Below are positions 26,425 to 35,793 of a DNA stretch of 64,000 bases, one piece after another (position 1 is the stretch's first letter; each line of letters begins with the position of its first letter). This stretch comes from CAZXSK01 sp964642855 (lineage in GTDB: Bacteria > Planctomycetota > Phycisphaerae > SM23-33). A model generated the notes under the pieces. That model saw only the letters and a program-made list of their open reading frames with translations. It had not been told where the DNA came from and searched no databases. The translations under genes and the position numbers were made by a program. Location of the stretch: NCBI GenBank assembly GCA_964642855.1, contig CAZXSK010000008.1, forward strand, positions 15,889-79,888, given 5' to 3'.

Positions 26425-27648
26425 ATGCGAGTCTTGGTGACCTTCTGGGGAGACTGGCCAGGCAACACCGCTATGAGCCATCGTATGTCCCTGATGGCTC
26501 GCGGGATCAAGGCCGCCGGAGCCGATACCCGCATGCTCGTGCGAAGAAGGGCTGGGTTGGCCACTCCGGATTGGGATTCGTCGGATGTAGGAATCCCCGT
26601 GATGCGGATGGGGTCCATGCCCCGTGAGACGGTGGTGGACCGCCTATTATACATTCCTAGGTCGGTGGCTCACATGTTGGGCTGCTTCCGGCAGGCGGTC
26701 GAAACATTCCGGCCGGACATCGTGATTCTGTATCCTCAATCCTGGTATCTCTTCATACGGTCTTTCTGGGTGGTTTCGGGTGTACTGGACCTCTGCCACC
26801 GGCGAAACATACGTTGTGTTCTGGAATTGAACGAGCTTCATCCGGCCAGCATAAAGGCTATTTCCAACGGTCTTTATGCGGACCAGTGGCTTGTTCTTCA
26901 GGGCCTGCTAAGGCGGGCCGATGCAGTCCTTGCGATTTCCCGTCTGTGGTCGGAAAGGGCCCGCCGTAGAGGCCTGCCGACCATTCGGGTTCCGATTCTC
27001 TGCGATCCGTCCGAGCACGGTGACAAACCGCTCAAAACGCCGCCCAAGCATGGTCCTTTCAGGCTGACGTATCTAGGCTACCTTGCTCCGCGGGACCTCC
27101 CTCACGAGATGCTTGAGGGCGTGCGTTCCGCGGCACAGCGCGGGTTGGACATCCAACTGCAGATCATTGGCAATACCGAGAGGCTTCGGTCCGGCAGGGA
27201 TCTGACGCGCGCGATCCGGTCTGATCCGGTACTTTCCGAAAGGGTACGTCCCGTAGGATGGGTATCCGACGAGGAGTTGTTCGGGTTGCTGCAGACGTCT
27301 CACGCGTTGGTTCTTCTGCGGCCCGATTCGTCGGAATCGTCGGCGTGTTTCCCAACGCGTCTGGGGCACTATCTCCAGTCCGGCCGACCGGTCATTCTTT
27401 CGGATGTGGCGGACTTCCCGGTTTACTTCAAGGACCGCCGGAACGCCCTCCTGCTTCCCAGCGACGACGTCAGTGGATCGCTTGCCGTCGCGATGGAGTT
27501 CCTCCGCGAGCATCCCGATCGGGCAGACGAGATTGGCAGTTGCGGCCGGAGTACCGCGTCAGAGGTATTCTCGTACTTGCGTCACGGTCGGCGACTACTG
27601 GAGTTTTTCGAGGGCTTGACCCGATGTCCGAAGCGGTCTGGTCGGTAG
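26425..27648 (+). CDS. Glycosyltransferase, GT-B fold (GT4-like)
   Basis: A 407-residue cytoplasmic glycosyltransferase. The N-terminal Rossmann half begins MRVLVTFWGDWPGNTAMSHR and includes FRPDIVILYPQSW. The C-terminal half has FRLTYLGYLAPRDLPHEML, VRPVGWVSDEELFGLL and the donor-site region LRPDSSESSACFPTRLGHYL. The start at 26425 has GGAGGG upstream and lies just after the acyltransferase stop. It uses a nucleotide sugar to extend the lipid-linked repeat; donor and linkage cannot be read. Confidence 0.85.
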   Translation: MRVLVTFWGDWPGNTAMSHRMSLMARGIKAAGADTRMLVRRRAGLATPDWDSSDVGIPVMRMGSMPRETVVDRLLYIPRSVAHMLGCFRQAVETFRPDIVILYPQSWYLFIRSFWVVSGVLDLCHRRNIRCVLELNELHPASIKAISNGLYADQWLVLQGLLRRADAVLAISRLWSERARRRGLPTIRVPILCDPSEHGDKPLKTPPKHGPFRLTYLGYLAPRDLPHEMLEGVRSAAQRGLDIQLQIIGNTERLRSGRDLTRAIRSDPVLSERVRPVGWVSDEELFGLLQTSHALVLLRPDSSESSACFPTRLGHYLQSGRPVILSDVADFPVYFKDRRNALLLPSDDVSGSLAVAMEFLREHPDRADEIGSCGRSTASEVFSYLRHGRRLLEFFEGLTRCPKRSGR

Positions 27649-27684
27649 CCTGAGGGTCCCAGAAACAAGAGGGCAGCACGAGTC

Positions 27685-28890
27685 ATGGCACGCATCATGT
27701 TTGTTCATCGTGGAGTTGGTTTGGGCGGCGCGCCGAGATCCCTGCGCAATATCGTGGAGGCGGTTCGCCCGCTGGGGCACGAATGCGTCATTGCGTGCAT
27801 GCAGTGTGAGTCGGTGGTGCGGTTCCTCCGGGAGTCGGGAGCGGAGGTGGTGACGGTGCGAGAATTGCCCCGATACACCAACTCCACAACGAACAGATTC
27901 CGCGTGGGCAGCAGGGAATTCAGGGCCCAGCAGGCTTACGCGCGCGGTTACGCCGACTACTGGAAACGGACGCTTCAGAAGCATGGCGAGTTTGACTTGG
28001 TGTTCCTCAACAGCATGGTCCTGTGTGACCTGATCGCCCCTTCGACTGAGACCGGTGCGAAGGTCATTCAGGCGGTGCGCGAAACGGCAGCTCCCGGAGA
28101 GTCCTTGGTGGTCATGCGGGAGAAGATGCATCAAGCTGACGCGGCCATGTTCATCTCCTCCTACGATCGGGATCTCTTTGACCTCGAGATCCGATCGGAA
28201 GTGATTCCCAATTTCAGCTACCCTGAGAATCTTTCCTGCACGGAGCAGCAGCGGGCATCTCTTCGCGGCCAGTTGGGATACTCGCCCGATGAGGTGCTGT
28301 TTCTCTTCACGGGAGGTCTTTCAGCGATCAAAGGCAGCTTGTTCCTCCTGGACCTGCTTTCGGAGATTAGCCTTTCTCCGGCCGTGAGATTCCTAGTAGC
28401 GGGATACACCCCGTCGCGTTCAACGCGGCAGATGGTGAAGGGAATCCTGGACTTGCTGGGCCTCCGGCGGGACCGTACCGAGAGTATGAAGCGGGCACTG
28501 CGGCGGGCTCGAAGGAACCCCCACGTGCAGATCGACATGCTGGGGTTTGTCCGGAACATCGACGATTACTACAAGATCTCCGACGTCTGCCTCGTGCCGT
28601 ACAACGTCCCGCATCAGGCCCGGCCGATCTTCGAGGCCGGCTTTGCCAGGATGCCCTGTCTTGTTTCAGACTTCAGCTGCTTTCGCGACGCGATCGAGGA
28701 TGGTGAGAACGGGCTACTGCTTCCCCTTGAGCCGGAGCCCTGGGCACGCGCGATTCAGCGAATGGTCGAGGAAACCGGTTTCAGGCTGAGGCTGGGCGAG
28801 GGGAACTACCGTCATGCGATGAAGTACCACAACGCCCATGTGAATGTACCGATGATCCGGCAGTTCTTCCAGTCGATGCTGCCCGGCTGA
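27685..28890 (+). CDS. Glycosyltransferase, GT-B fold (GT4-like)
   Basis: A 401-residue glycosyltransferase. It begins MARIMFVHRGVGLGGAPRS, the glycine-rich acceptor loop of GT4 enzymes. It continues with FLFTGGLSAIKGSLFLLDLL, VQIDMLGFVRNIDDYYKISD and the donor-binding EAGFARMPCLVSDFSC. It lies 36 bases after the previous glycosyltransferase on the same strand. The specific sugar is unknown. Confidence 0.85.
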   Translation: MARIMFVHRGVGLGGAPRSLRNIVEAVRPLGHECVIACMQCESVVRFLRESGAEVVTVRELPRYTNSTTNRFRVGSREFRAQQAYARGYADYWKRTLQKHGEFDLVFLNSMVLCDLIAPSTETGAKVIQAVRETAAPGESLVVMREKMHQADAAMFISSYDRDLFDLEIRSEVIPNFSYPENLSCTEQQRASLRGQLGYSPDEVLFLFTGGLSAIKGSLFLLDLLSEISLSPAVRFLVAGYTPSRSTRQMVKGILDLLGLRRDRTESMKRALRRARRNPHVQIDMLGFVRNIDDYYKISDVCLVPYNVPHQARPIFEAGFARMPCLVSDFSCFRDAIEDGENGLLLPLEPEPWARAIQRMVEETGFRLRLGEGNYRHAMKYHNAHVNVPMIRQFFQSMLPG

Positions 28891-29136
28891 GCGTGCGAGC
28901 TGCGTCCTCCCGGCCCATCTCAGAGCCTTTCACCGTGGCTGGCCTCGCGCCCAATTACGCCCCTGGCGAGGCCCTGTCAGTCCGAACGGCTCGTGAACGA
29001 GTCAACTGCTGCGCAGTCGCCGGTGTTGATCTTGCGGAAGCGTCGGCATACCATGGGCCTTGCTCGAACACGAAGCGGATTCTGCGGGACCGATGGGTTG
29101 GCGCTGCGTCGGACCCGAGTCGGAGGTTGTGCAGGC

Positions 29137-30324
29137 ATGCAGCGGATGACCACATTAGCAGTGCTGTACGGATGCAGCGCCGTCGAGGAAGACGGACGCA
29201 TCTTCACTCACGTTTCCTTCGGCCGGATCGTGGAGGAACTTGCTGGGCGATTCGGAAGGATCCGGTTGTGCGTGCCAACCGTGGACCGTCGGGGCCCGGC
29301 ACAGGACTATGGCCTTCCCGCAAACGTCGAACTGGTTCCCTTGGAAACGGGTAGCACGGCCTTGGCTAACGCTCTGGCTCCGGGCAAGATCGTACCAGCC
29401 TACGGGCGTGCCATGGACGGAGCCGACGCTATCTTCGTGCGAGGCGTGATGATCGGCGCGATCCGACAACTGTATAACCTCGCCGCCCAACGCAACATTC
29501 CCGTTGTCCACTGGATGGTGGGCAATCCAATGGCCCTGCTGAGAAGCCACCGGCGCTATGGCTGGCTGCGGGATACCGTTGGGAAGCTCTTCGTGCGATG
29601 GTGGGAACACAACCTCAAGCTGGGGCACCGGCGAACGGGCAACCTGTCTGCTCTTCTATGCAACGGATCCGAGATTGCCCGGCGCTTCCCGGGATGCAAT
29701 ACCAAGGTTGTAGTCTCCACCACCCTCGTCGACGACGATTTCCACTTCCGGCATGACACCTGCCAGGACAACCCGATCACAGTTCTCAGCCTCTGCTTCA
29801 TCCGTCCCGAGAAGGGAATCGAGTACCTGATAAGGGCCTTCGCCAACCTCCAGACCACACGACCTGCCGAACTGGTTCTCGTGGGGGGCAGAGATCGCTA
29901 TCCAAGCTACCAGAGGAAGCTTGACAACCTGGTTGAATCACTCGACTTGGGTGATCGGGTCTCGTTTGCGGGACATGCAGAATACAGAGACATTCCCTCG
30001 TTCCTGCAGCAGGCCGATGTTTTCGTGCTGCCTACCCTTTCGGAAGGGACGCCGCGAACCCTTGTCGAAGCCCGGGCCAACTGCACGCCGGTCGTTTCGA
30101 CGACCGTGGGCGGGATCCCCGACAGTGTAACCCACGGCCATGACGGGCTGCTAGTCCCCCCTAAGAACCCCGATGCCCTAGCAGAGGCCATTGATCAGCT
30201 CATCGAGGATGGGCAGCTGCGACGTAACCTGATCGCCGAGGGATACAAGCGAGTCGGCGACCTGACAGTACCTCGCTTTGTCGACAGCGTCCTGGAACTG
30301 CTTGACGACAGGAGTACAGCGTGA
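29137..30324 (+). CDS. Glycosyltransferase family 4
   Basis: A 395-residue GT4 enzyme with the most canonical motifs of the block: VLSLCFIRPEKGIEYLIRAF, LVLVGGRDRYPSYQ, VSFAGHAEYRDIPSFLQQAD and the E-x7-E donor site in PTLSEGTPRTLVEARA. About 250 non-coding bases precede it. ATG 29137 (GGAGG ten bases upstream) is favoured; ATG 29146 is possible, and the frame extends to 28993 without protein-like sequence. Its TGA overlaps the GTG of the next gene by four bases. Confidence 0.88.
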   Translation: MQRMTTLAVLYGCSAVEEDGRIFTHVSFGRIVEELAGRFGRIRLCVPTVDRRGPAQDYGLPANVELVPLETGSTALANALAPGKIVPAYGRAMDGADAIFVRGVMIGAIRQLYNLAAQRNIPVVHWMVGNPMALLRSHRRYGWLRDTVGKLFVRWWEHNLKLGHRRTGNLSALLCNGSEIARRFPGCNTKVVVSTTLVDDDFHFRHDTCQDNPITVLSLCFIRPEKGIEYLIRAFANLQTTRPAELVLVGGRDRYPSYQRKLDNLVESLDLGDRVSFAGHAEYRDIPSFLQQADVFVLPTLSEGTPRTLVEARANCTPVVSTTVGGIPDSVTHGHDGLLVPPKNPDALAEAIDQLIEDGQLRRNLIAEGYKRVGDLTVPRFVDSVLELLDDRSTA

Positions 30325-30932
30325 GAGGCACCTTGGGCGGACGGATCGGGTATTGCTGGTTCTTCCTCGTGATGCGCATCAGCTGGCTCTGGCCAGACTG
30401 GTCGCCACTCATGAGGCTGAGAGGTTGGCTGGTCAAGCCTTGTTTCAGGAAGTGTGGCAAGGACTTCCAGCTGGCCTCGACGGCGATGATCCTTCACGCC
30501 GACCGGATCGAGGTGGGCGACCACGTGTACCTCGCCCACAACACATGGGTTCAGGGCGTCGCGGGCGTGGTCTTGGAAGATGAGGTCATGCTCGGACCCC
30601 AGACCGTGGTAGTTACTAGTAACCACGGCATGAAGGACGGTTCATACCGATGGGCGCATGGTGAGATGGCGCCGGTGCAGATAGGGCGAGGCTCGTGGAC
30701 CGGCGCAGGCTGCAAGGTTCTGCCTGGAGTTGTCATCGGGAAAGGCGCCTTGTGCGCAGCCGGGAGCGTGGTGACCACGAGCGTGCCGGACTACACCATC
30801 GCCGCCGGCGTTCCCGCCCGAACTGTAGCCCGGGTGGATCCGACTTCCGGCGAGAAGAGGCGGCCAACCGGCGAAGGTCCAGCAGACCGCCAGGGAAAGC
30901 AACATGCGCATCTGGATCCTCAAACTCAGTGA
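30321..30932 (+). CDS. Hexapeptide-repeat acyltransferase (WcaF/LacA-like)
   Basis: A 203-residue beta-helix acyltransferase starting at GTG 30321 with AGGAG upstream, in a 4-base overlap with the preceding glycosyltransferase. The hydrophobic N-terminus (CWFFLVMRISWLW) may associate with the membrane. Coils include IEVGDHVYLAHNTWV, VVLEDEVMLGPQT, the catalytic-type TSNHG, GSWTGAGCKVLPGVVIGKG and AAGVPARTVA. Its end overlaps the next gene by 29 bases. It probably acylates a sugar of the repeat. Confidence 0.87.
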   Translation: MRGTLGGRIGYCWFFLVMRISWLWPDWSPLMRLRGWLVKPCFRKCGKDFQLASTAMILHADRIEVGDHVYLAHNTWVQGVAGVVLEDEVMLGPQTVVVTSNHGMKDGSYRWAHGEMAPVQIGRGSWTGAGCKVLPGVVIGKGALCAAGSVVTTSVPDYTIAAGVPARTVARVDPTSGEKRRPTGEGPADRQGKQHAHLDPQTQ

Positions 30933-32169
30933 ACCCTCGCCCTGGGACGTTGCCGTGCACGGGGGTCGTCCGTTCCGGTATTCGTTTCTCTCTCGGGCGC
31001 TGGTCTCGAAAGGACACGAAGTCGTCTGGTGGACTGACGATTTCCAGCACTTCCGGAAGCACGACGGTCACCGGTTCGGCAGAGACCATCGGGAGGAGGT
31101 ACTCACGGGATTGACCATGCGATGGATCCATACCCCAGGATACGCGCGGAACGTCTCGCTCAGACGATTCAGGGATCACAAGCTCTGCGCCCGGAGGTTC
31201 GAGCGCCAGGCCGGGCGATGTCCCCCACCGGACCTGATCCTCTCTTCCATGCCCACAGACACCATGTGCATCGCAGCAACGCGACTTGCCCATCGATGGA
31301 GCATCCCCGTCGTTCTTGACGTCCGTGATCTCTGGCCCGACGTGTTCCTGACCGGGCATCTGCCGGGACTGTTGAGGCCCCTCCTGTGGCTGCTGACGCG
31401 ACCGACCGACCGCAGAGTGAGTAAGGCCTTCTCCAAGGCGACCGCAATCGTCGGGAATACGCCTGAGTTCGTTCAGTGGGGGCTCCAGAAGGCTGGAAGA
31501 GAGGCAACGGCACTAGACTCCGGAGAGTTTCCGGTAGGCTATCAGATCCCGGAGACCTGCGCCGAGGCAGAGGACGCAGCGAGGAAGGCCTGGCGGGCAA
31601 GAGGCGTGGATACGGATCGGCCCGCCCTGCGGGCCGTGTTTCTCGGTGCGTTCAGCTCAATGTATGACATCGAGACCATCCTTGCAGTGGCACGGCAGAT
31701 CAGGCAGATCCAGTTCGTCCTGTGCGGGGATGGTCCCGATCTGGACCGCATCCGCCGGGAAGCGGCTGGTCTGTCGAACGTTGTCCTTCCCGGCAGGGTC
31801 TCCGCTCCTGAAGTCCAGGTCCTACTAACCTGCTGTTCGGTCGGGCTCCTGCCATACGTCGACGTGCCCAATTTCCGGATGAATCTACCCAACAAACCTG
31901 CGGAGTACTCGGCCCATGCTCTTGCGTTGCTCTCCTCGATTCCCGGGCGCATGGGGCAGTATATCGAGCAATACGGGTGCGGGCATGTCTACTCCGGCCG
32001 CTCCTCCCTGGCAGAGATCCTCCGAGCATACGTGTCCGATGCCGATCTGCTCGAACGCCATGGACGACAATCGCACAAGCTGTTTCAGGATGTCTTTGAC
32101 GCGGCGAATATCTATCCGCGAATGGTTGCGCATATCGAACTCGTGAAGCGCAAGGCAGAGGCGCAGTAG
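30904..32169 (+). CDS. Glycosyltransferase, GT-B fold (GT4-like, WbuB type)
   Basis: A 421-residue enzyme. The N-terminus MRIWILKLSEPSPWDVAVHG with HGGRPFRYSFLSRALVSKGH resembles WbuB-type enzymes. VVLDVRDLWPDVFLTGHLPG is the family's DxRDLWP motif. The C-terminal domain has AVFLGAFSSMYDIETIL, FVLCGDGPDLDRI and the donor region MNLPNKPAEYSAHALALLSS. It overlaps the preceding acyltransferase by 29 bases and has AGGGA upstream. It is the last gene of the rightward block and converges on the GT2 gene 34 bases away. Confidence 0.87.
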   Translation: MRIWILKLSEPSPWDVAVHGGRPFRYSFLSRALVSKGHEVVWWTDDFQHFRKHDGHRFGRDHREEVLTGLTMRWIHTPGYARNVSLRRFRDHKLCARRFERQAGRCPPPDLILSSMPTDTMCIAATRLAHRWSIPVVLDVRDLWPDVFLTGHLPGLLRPLLWLLTRPTDRRVSKAFSKATAIVGNTPEFVQWGLQKAGREATALDSGEFPVGYQIPETCAEAEDAARKAWRARGVDTDRPALRAVFLGAFSSMYDIETILAVARQIRQIQFVLCGDGPDLDRIRREAAGLSNVVLPGRVSAPEVQVLLTCCSVGLLPYVDVPNFRMNLPNKPAEYSAHALALLSSIPGRMGQYIEQYGCGHVYSGRSSLAEILRAYVSDADLLERHGRQSHKLFQDVFDAANIYPRMVAHIELVKRKAEAQ

Positions 32170-32203
32170 CTGTCCGCTGATTCCCGGAGACGCGGGGGCC
32201 CTC

Positions 32204-33355
32204 TCAACGCGACAGTCCCTGGCCCCGCAGGCCAGCGGTTCCCCTGCGAAGGAACACGAACCAGACCAGACCCCACAGGCTCCCGAGGCCATACCCGAAA
32301 TGCAGGATCGCAAAAACCACAGGAGCTAGCAGTCCGCATGACCGCCCACAGCGTCTGCCAACGTCGATTCCGCCAAGGACCAGCACCAGAGCGTACAGGC
32401 AGGCAAACCCAAGAAGCACCCAGCCAAGGGGCGCCCAGAGCACGCTCGAGACCAGCAGGACCAGCCAGAGAAGAACGAACGTCAGTGGTGCGGCCTGGCG
32501 AAGCGTAGCCGGACGACGGTGTTTCTGCATTGTCCGGATCCGCCAGAATCCATACTGGCGGTACTGACGCCATAGCTTGCCCAGGCTCGTCCTGGCGTAG
32601 TACTTGCTGCGAATCGCACGAGACAGGTAGATCTTCCCCCCGGCTTGGATGATCCTCCAGTTCAGCTCGTCGTCTTGGTTGCGGACCAGTTGCTCATCGA
32701 ACATCCCGATCCGATCGAAGACCCATCTCCAATAGGATCCAAATGCCAGAGTGTCGACGTACCCTTCGCTGTCGCCCAGGCGAAATGTTGCATTGCCCAC
32801 TCCCACCGCAGAACTCATCGCCCCCGCAATGGTCCGCCCAACCCACGTCTCGTTGACCGTCTCAATCGCGCCTCCCACACACCAGGCTTCCGGGTGCTCG
32901 CTGAGCTGCTGAACGCTCTGAGAAAGAAAATCCTCCGACACGGTGGCGTGTCCGTCCACGCGAACGATCACTTCCCCTGAAGAGGCCAGAATGCCCCGGT
33001 TCATGGCCGTGGGGACGATCCTCTGGGGGTTGTCAATCATGCGAACGGACAGATGGTGTGACTGGATGCTCTCGACGATCTCCCGAGTACCATCATCACT
33101 CATCCCGTCGACCACCAAGATCTCGATGCGGCCTTCCGGATACTCGCCATCCAGAATACTGCGCAGGCAAGACTCGATGAAATCCGCCTCGTTGCGGACT
33201 GGAAGGATCACGCTTACCAGAGGAAGAACGGACCGCCCCCTCCCTTCACCTCTTGGAGTCCCCCGGTTGACCGGGTCCGGACGCCCGCCCGCTCGGGGCA
33301 CATCACTGCCTCGAGGATGGCTTGCGGAACTGCCCGAAGACCGTGGCATGCTCAC
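32204..33355 (-). CDS. Membrane glycosyltransferase family 2 (ExoA-like)
   Basis: A 383-residue GT-A glycosyltransferase. The catalytic domain (about 45-280) has VSVILPVRNEADFIESCLRS, ILVVDGMSDDGT, the metal-site VRVDGHATVSEDF and NQDDELNWRIIQAGG. The C-terminal part has three or four membrane helices. The sequence order resembles ExoA of succinoglycan synthesis. The ATG at 33355 overlaps the stop of the pyruvyl transferase gene (ATGA), so it is translated as the last gene of that operon. Confidence 0.88.
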   Translation of the reverse strand: MSMPRSSGSSASHPRGSDVPRAGGRPDPVNRGTPRGEGRGRSVLPLVSVILPVRNEADFIESCLRSILDGEYPEGRIEILVVDGMSDDGTREIVESIQSHHLSVRMIDNPQRIVPTAMNRGILASSGEVIVRVDGHATVSEDFLSQSVQQLSEHPEAWCVGGAIETVNETWVGRTIAGAMSSAVGVGNATFRLGDSEGYVDTLAFGSYWRWVFDRIGMFDEQLVRNQDDELNWRIIQAGGKIYLSRAIRSKYYARTSLGKLWRQYRQYGFWRIRTMQKHRRPATLRQAAPLTFVLLWLVLLVSSVLWAPLGWVLLGFACLYALVLVLGGIDVGRRCGRSCGLLAPVVFAILHFGYGLGSLWGLVWFVFLRRGTAGLRGQGLSR

Positions 33356-34623
33356 CCCCCGCTCCCGGTCAGTCTTTCGGCAGTGCGGTCGAACACCGCG
33401 TCCACGTCTCGTCGGAATTCATCGGACTTGGCGGCTATCAACTCGCTGTTCTTCTGCCTGTCATCCCATGCGCGATCAAACAGCTCTGCAAGTGCTTTCG
33501 AATCGATCCCGTCGTGCTCCTGTACGTACTCGCCCAACCCGAACGGTGACAACAACTCGCGGTACTTGTGAGACCAACTGACGGCAAGCACGGGAACGGC
33601 TTGGGACAGGGCGAACACCAGCGAGTGAAATCGCGACGCCACAAGGAACTCGAATGTGCCGATGAGCCCCTTGGTCTGCTCGGAAGAGAGGCCCTCCGTC
33701 ACACAGAAACACCGGTCCGGACGGCCGACCATGCTCGCCAGCAGGCTGCAGATGTATCGATCGTCCTTCCCTGAACCGTAGGCGTTTGTCGTATTCGGCT
33801 GGACAACCACCTCCACGTCCTTGGTCGCCAATCCGTGCAGAACCAAGTCTCTCAGGGCCAGCAGGTACTCGTTGGCGGTTCCTTTCCCTCGCACGCGGGA
33901 GTAGACTTGCATGTTCGGAGATACGCCGACGACGGGACGGTTCATGCTGCAGCCCAGCGAACGGAGCACCTGCTTTCCCTGCCGACTGTTGCCTCCGGCA
34001 TATCGGAACACGATATCCGGATGCGGAGTGATCGAATCGTCTTCCTTGCCCAGAAGCTCGCGGAGGTAGCTCGATGATTGCTCGTCGCGCGAGAAGAACA
34101 GAACGTGATCCTGCTGTAGGACCTCACCGATGCGCTTGGCTAGTCGCGGCTGGTAAAAAGGGCCCCAACATTGAGGCAGGAATATCAGGGGCCTTCCGAA
34201 CTCAGCACATCGCCGCCACAAGTATCGACGTCTGCGGAGAACGCTGCTTCCCCAAACGTCACCGTACGCAAAGCCGCTGATGTCGATGACCGCGTCGAAA
34301 TCTCCCGCTGTCCGACGCACGTAATGACCCCGGACGGCCGCGCCCAAGCTGCCATAGCGAATCGCGTCGGCGACGCAGGTGGCACTGGTGGACCTGACGA
34401 CCGACGAGAGGCTCTGGAGAAATCCAAATCTGCCATGCAGGCCGGCCGTGCCGGACAGAGGCAGGAACCCACTGTCAAACGCCGGACGGACATCGCTGGC
34501 GGGAGTGTCCATCAGAAGGAACTGCAGATCCCCCACGCGCTTGACCAGTTCGTCCCGCGTGGTCTTCAGCAGCGCCTCGGCTCCCTTGTTGGTGAAGCCC
34601 GCTCCGATTACCAGTATTACCAT
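33352..34623 (-). CDS. Polysaccharide pyruvyl transferase (CsaB/WcaK family)
   Basis: A 423-residue enzyme that transfers pyruvate from phosphoenolpyruvate to a sugar, creating an acidic ketal. The start MVILVIGAGFTNKGAEALL is the family's glycine loop. LIFLPQCWGPFYQPRLAKRI, FFSRDEQSSSYLRELLG, VVVQPNTTNAYGSGKDDRYI and the hallmark LVASRFHSLVFALSQAVPVLA follow. It lies 36 bases after the sulfotransferase gene and overlaps the GT2 gene. It predicts a pyruvylated, anionic glycan. Confidence 0.9.
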   Translation of the reverse strand: MVILVIGAGFTNKGAEALLKTTRDELVKRVGDLQFLLMDTPASDVRPAFDSGFLPLSGTAGLHGRFGFLQSLSSVVRSTSATCVADAIRYGSLGAAVRGHYVRRTAGDFDAVIDISGFAYGDVWGSSVLRRRRYLWRRCAEFGRPLIFLPQCWGPFYQPRLAKRIGEVLQQDHVLFFSRDEQSSSYLRELLGKEDDSITPHPDIVFRYAGGNSRQGKQVLRSLGCSMNRPVVGVSPNMQVYSRVRGKGTANEYLLALRDLVLHGLATKDVEVVVQPNTTNAYGSGKDDRYICSLLASMVGRPDRCFCVTEGLSSEQTKGLIGTFEFLVASRFHSLVFALSQAVPVLAVSWSHKYRELLSPFGLGEYVQEHDGIDSKALAELFDRAWDDRQKNSELIAAKSDEFRRDVDAVFDRTAERLTGSGG

Positions 34624-34659
34624 GGTCGCACTCCCAGCTGGACTGCAGGGTCAGCGGGC

Positions 34660-35700
34660 CTACGCATCTTGGCCCAGCCCTGACGGATTACCGTCCGTCA
34701 CGATGACCTGTGCTTTGGCCTGCGCAAGTCGGGTCCTGAGCGTATCGGGCAACAGGTGCATCGCCTGCGCGGCCTGACTCGCCAGCTCAGGCTCCAGCTC
34801 GGTTTTCCACCTCGTGTCCTCGTGTATCTCGATCTTCCCTCCATAGCGCATTGGGTTGCCGGCGATCATGTGGCTGTCCGCCGTATCGATCCGAACGTCG
34901 GTCCCCGGGTCCTCGACCCCTAGGAAATCCGCAAGGTACCGGCGGACCGCAACCGTGCGCACAGTCAGCCAATCATATTGAACTGCAACCCATTCCGCTC
35001 CGTCAAGGGCCTCCAAGGTTTCCACGAGGCGCCTGTAGTAGGCAATCCAAGTGCGAATGAGCCTCCCGGCATCGTGGCCGCGCCGAATGCACGAACAGAC
35101 GAATCCGCGGGGATCGCGGAGCAAAACGACGAACCGGGTCTCACGGGGGCGATGCTGATGGAGCAACGCCGCTCGCACGATGTCCTTGGTGGAATCCACG
35201 ATCCACCGAGACTTCGTCACCGCATGGATCTCGTCGAACATCAGCCAGTTATTGTCGATCACCTGCTGCCATCGCTGGTAGAGCCACCGGGACGCAAGAG
35301 ACCCCGGTCGGCGCCGGCAGACGTACCTCGAAAGGGAATACCGCAGCCGGGAGAGCAGCCGATATCCGAGGCCCCGGCGGTACCTGGGGCTCCGGAGAAG
35401 CGCGATACGGAACCGCAACGGATCGGCCAGGATGTCGAATCCCACCTTCGCACTGAGACCGACGACGACCTTCCCCCACACGGGGCAGTCCGGGAAGCTG
35501 TGCAGGCACGTACATACACTCTGGCTGCTTCGCGCTTGCTCGGGGCTGACGACGTTCGGATGCTCCCTCCCCCGGTAGAACTGCCACGGCATGTAGGTCA
35601 CCTCGCCACAGGAGAAAACATCGCGCATGGAGCCGAGAATCAGGTCCAGCAGGGTAGAACCGGAATGGCCGGGGCAAAGCTCGTACAGTACTTCAGTCAT
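34660..35700 (-). CDS. Sulfotransferase (PAPS-dependent family)
   Basis: A 346-residue protein with the 5'-phosphosulfate-binding P-loop-like motif CPGHSGSTLLDLILGSM at the N-terminus and a 3'-phosphate-binding region FVVLLRDPRGFVCSCIRRG. These identify the PAPS sulfotransferase fold. The start at ATG 35700 has GGAG and removes ten non-conserved residues. It is in the operon with the polymerase and pyruvyl transferase, so a glycan hydroxyl is the likely acceptor. No PAPS-synthesis genes (cysND/cysC) are in this window. Confidence 0.85.
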   Translation of the reverse strand: MTEVLYELCPGHSGSTLLDLILGSMRDVFSCGEVTYMPWQFYRGREHPNVVSPEQARSSQSVCTCLHSFPDCPVWGKVVVGLSAKVGFDILADPLRFRIALLRSPRYRRGLGYRLLSRLRYSLSRYVCRRRPGSLASRWLYQRWQQVIDNNWLMFDEIHAVTKSRWIVDSTKDIVRAALLHQHRPRETRFVVLLRDPRGFVCSCIRRGHDAGRLIRTWIAYYRRLVETLEALDGAEWVAVQYDWLTVRTVAVRRYLADFLGVEDPGTDVRIDTADSHMIAGNPMRYGGKIEIHEDTRWKTELEPELASQAAQAMHLLPDTLRTRLAQAKAQVIVTDGNPSGLGQDA

Positions 35701-35793
35701 CCCAGTCTCCATGAGCAAGGAACCGGGCAACGTGTTGATTGCAGCCTCCGCCCCCGGACCGTTCGCAACTTGCCAAACCTGCGTGCCGGTTCA

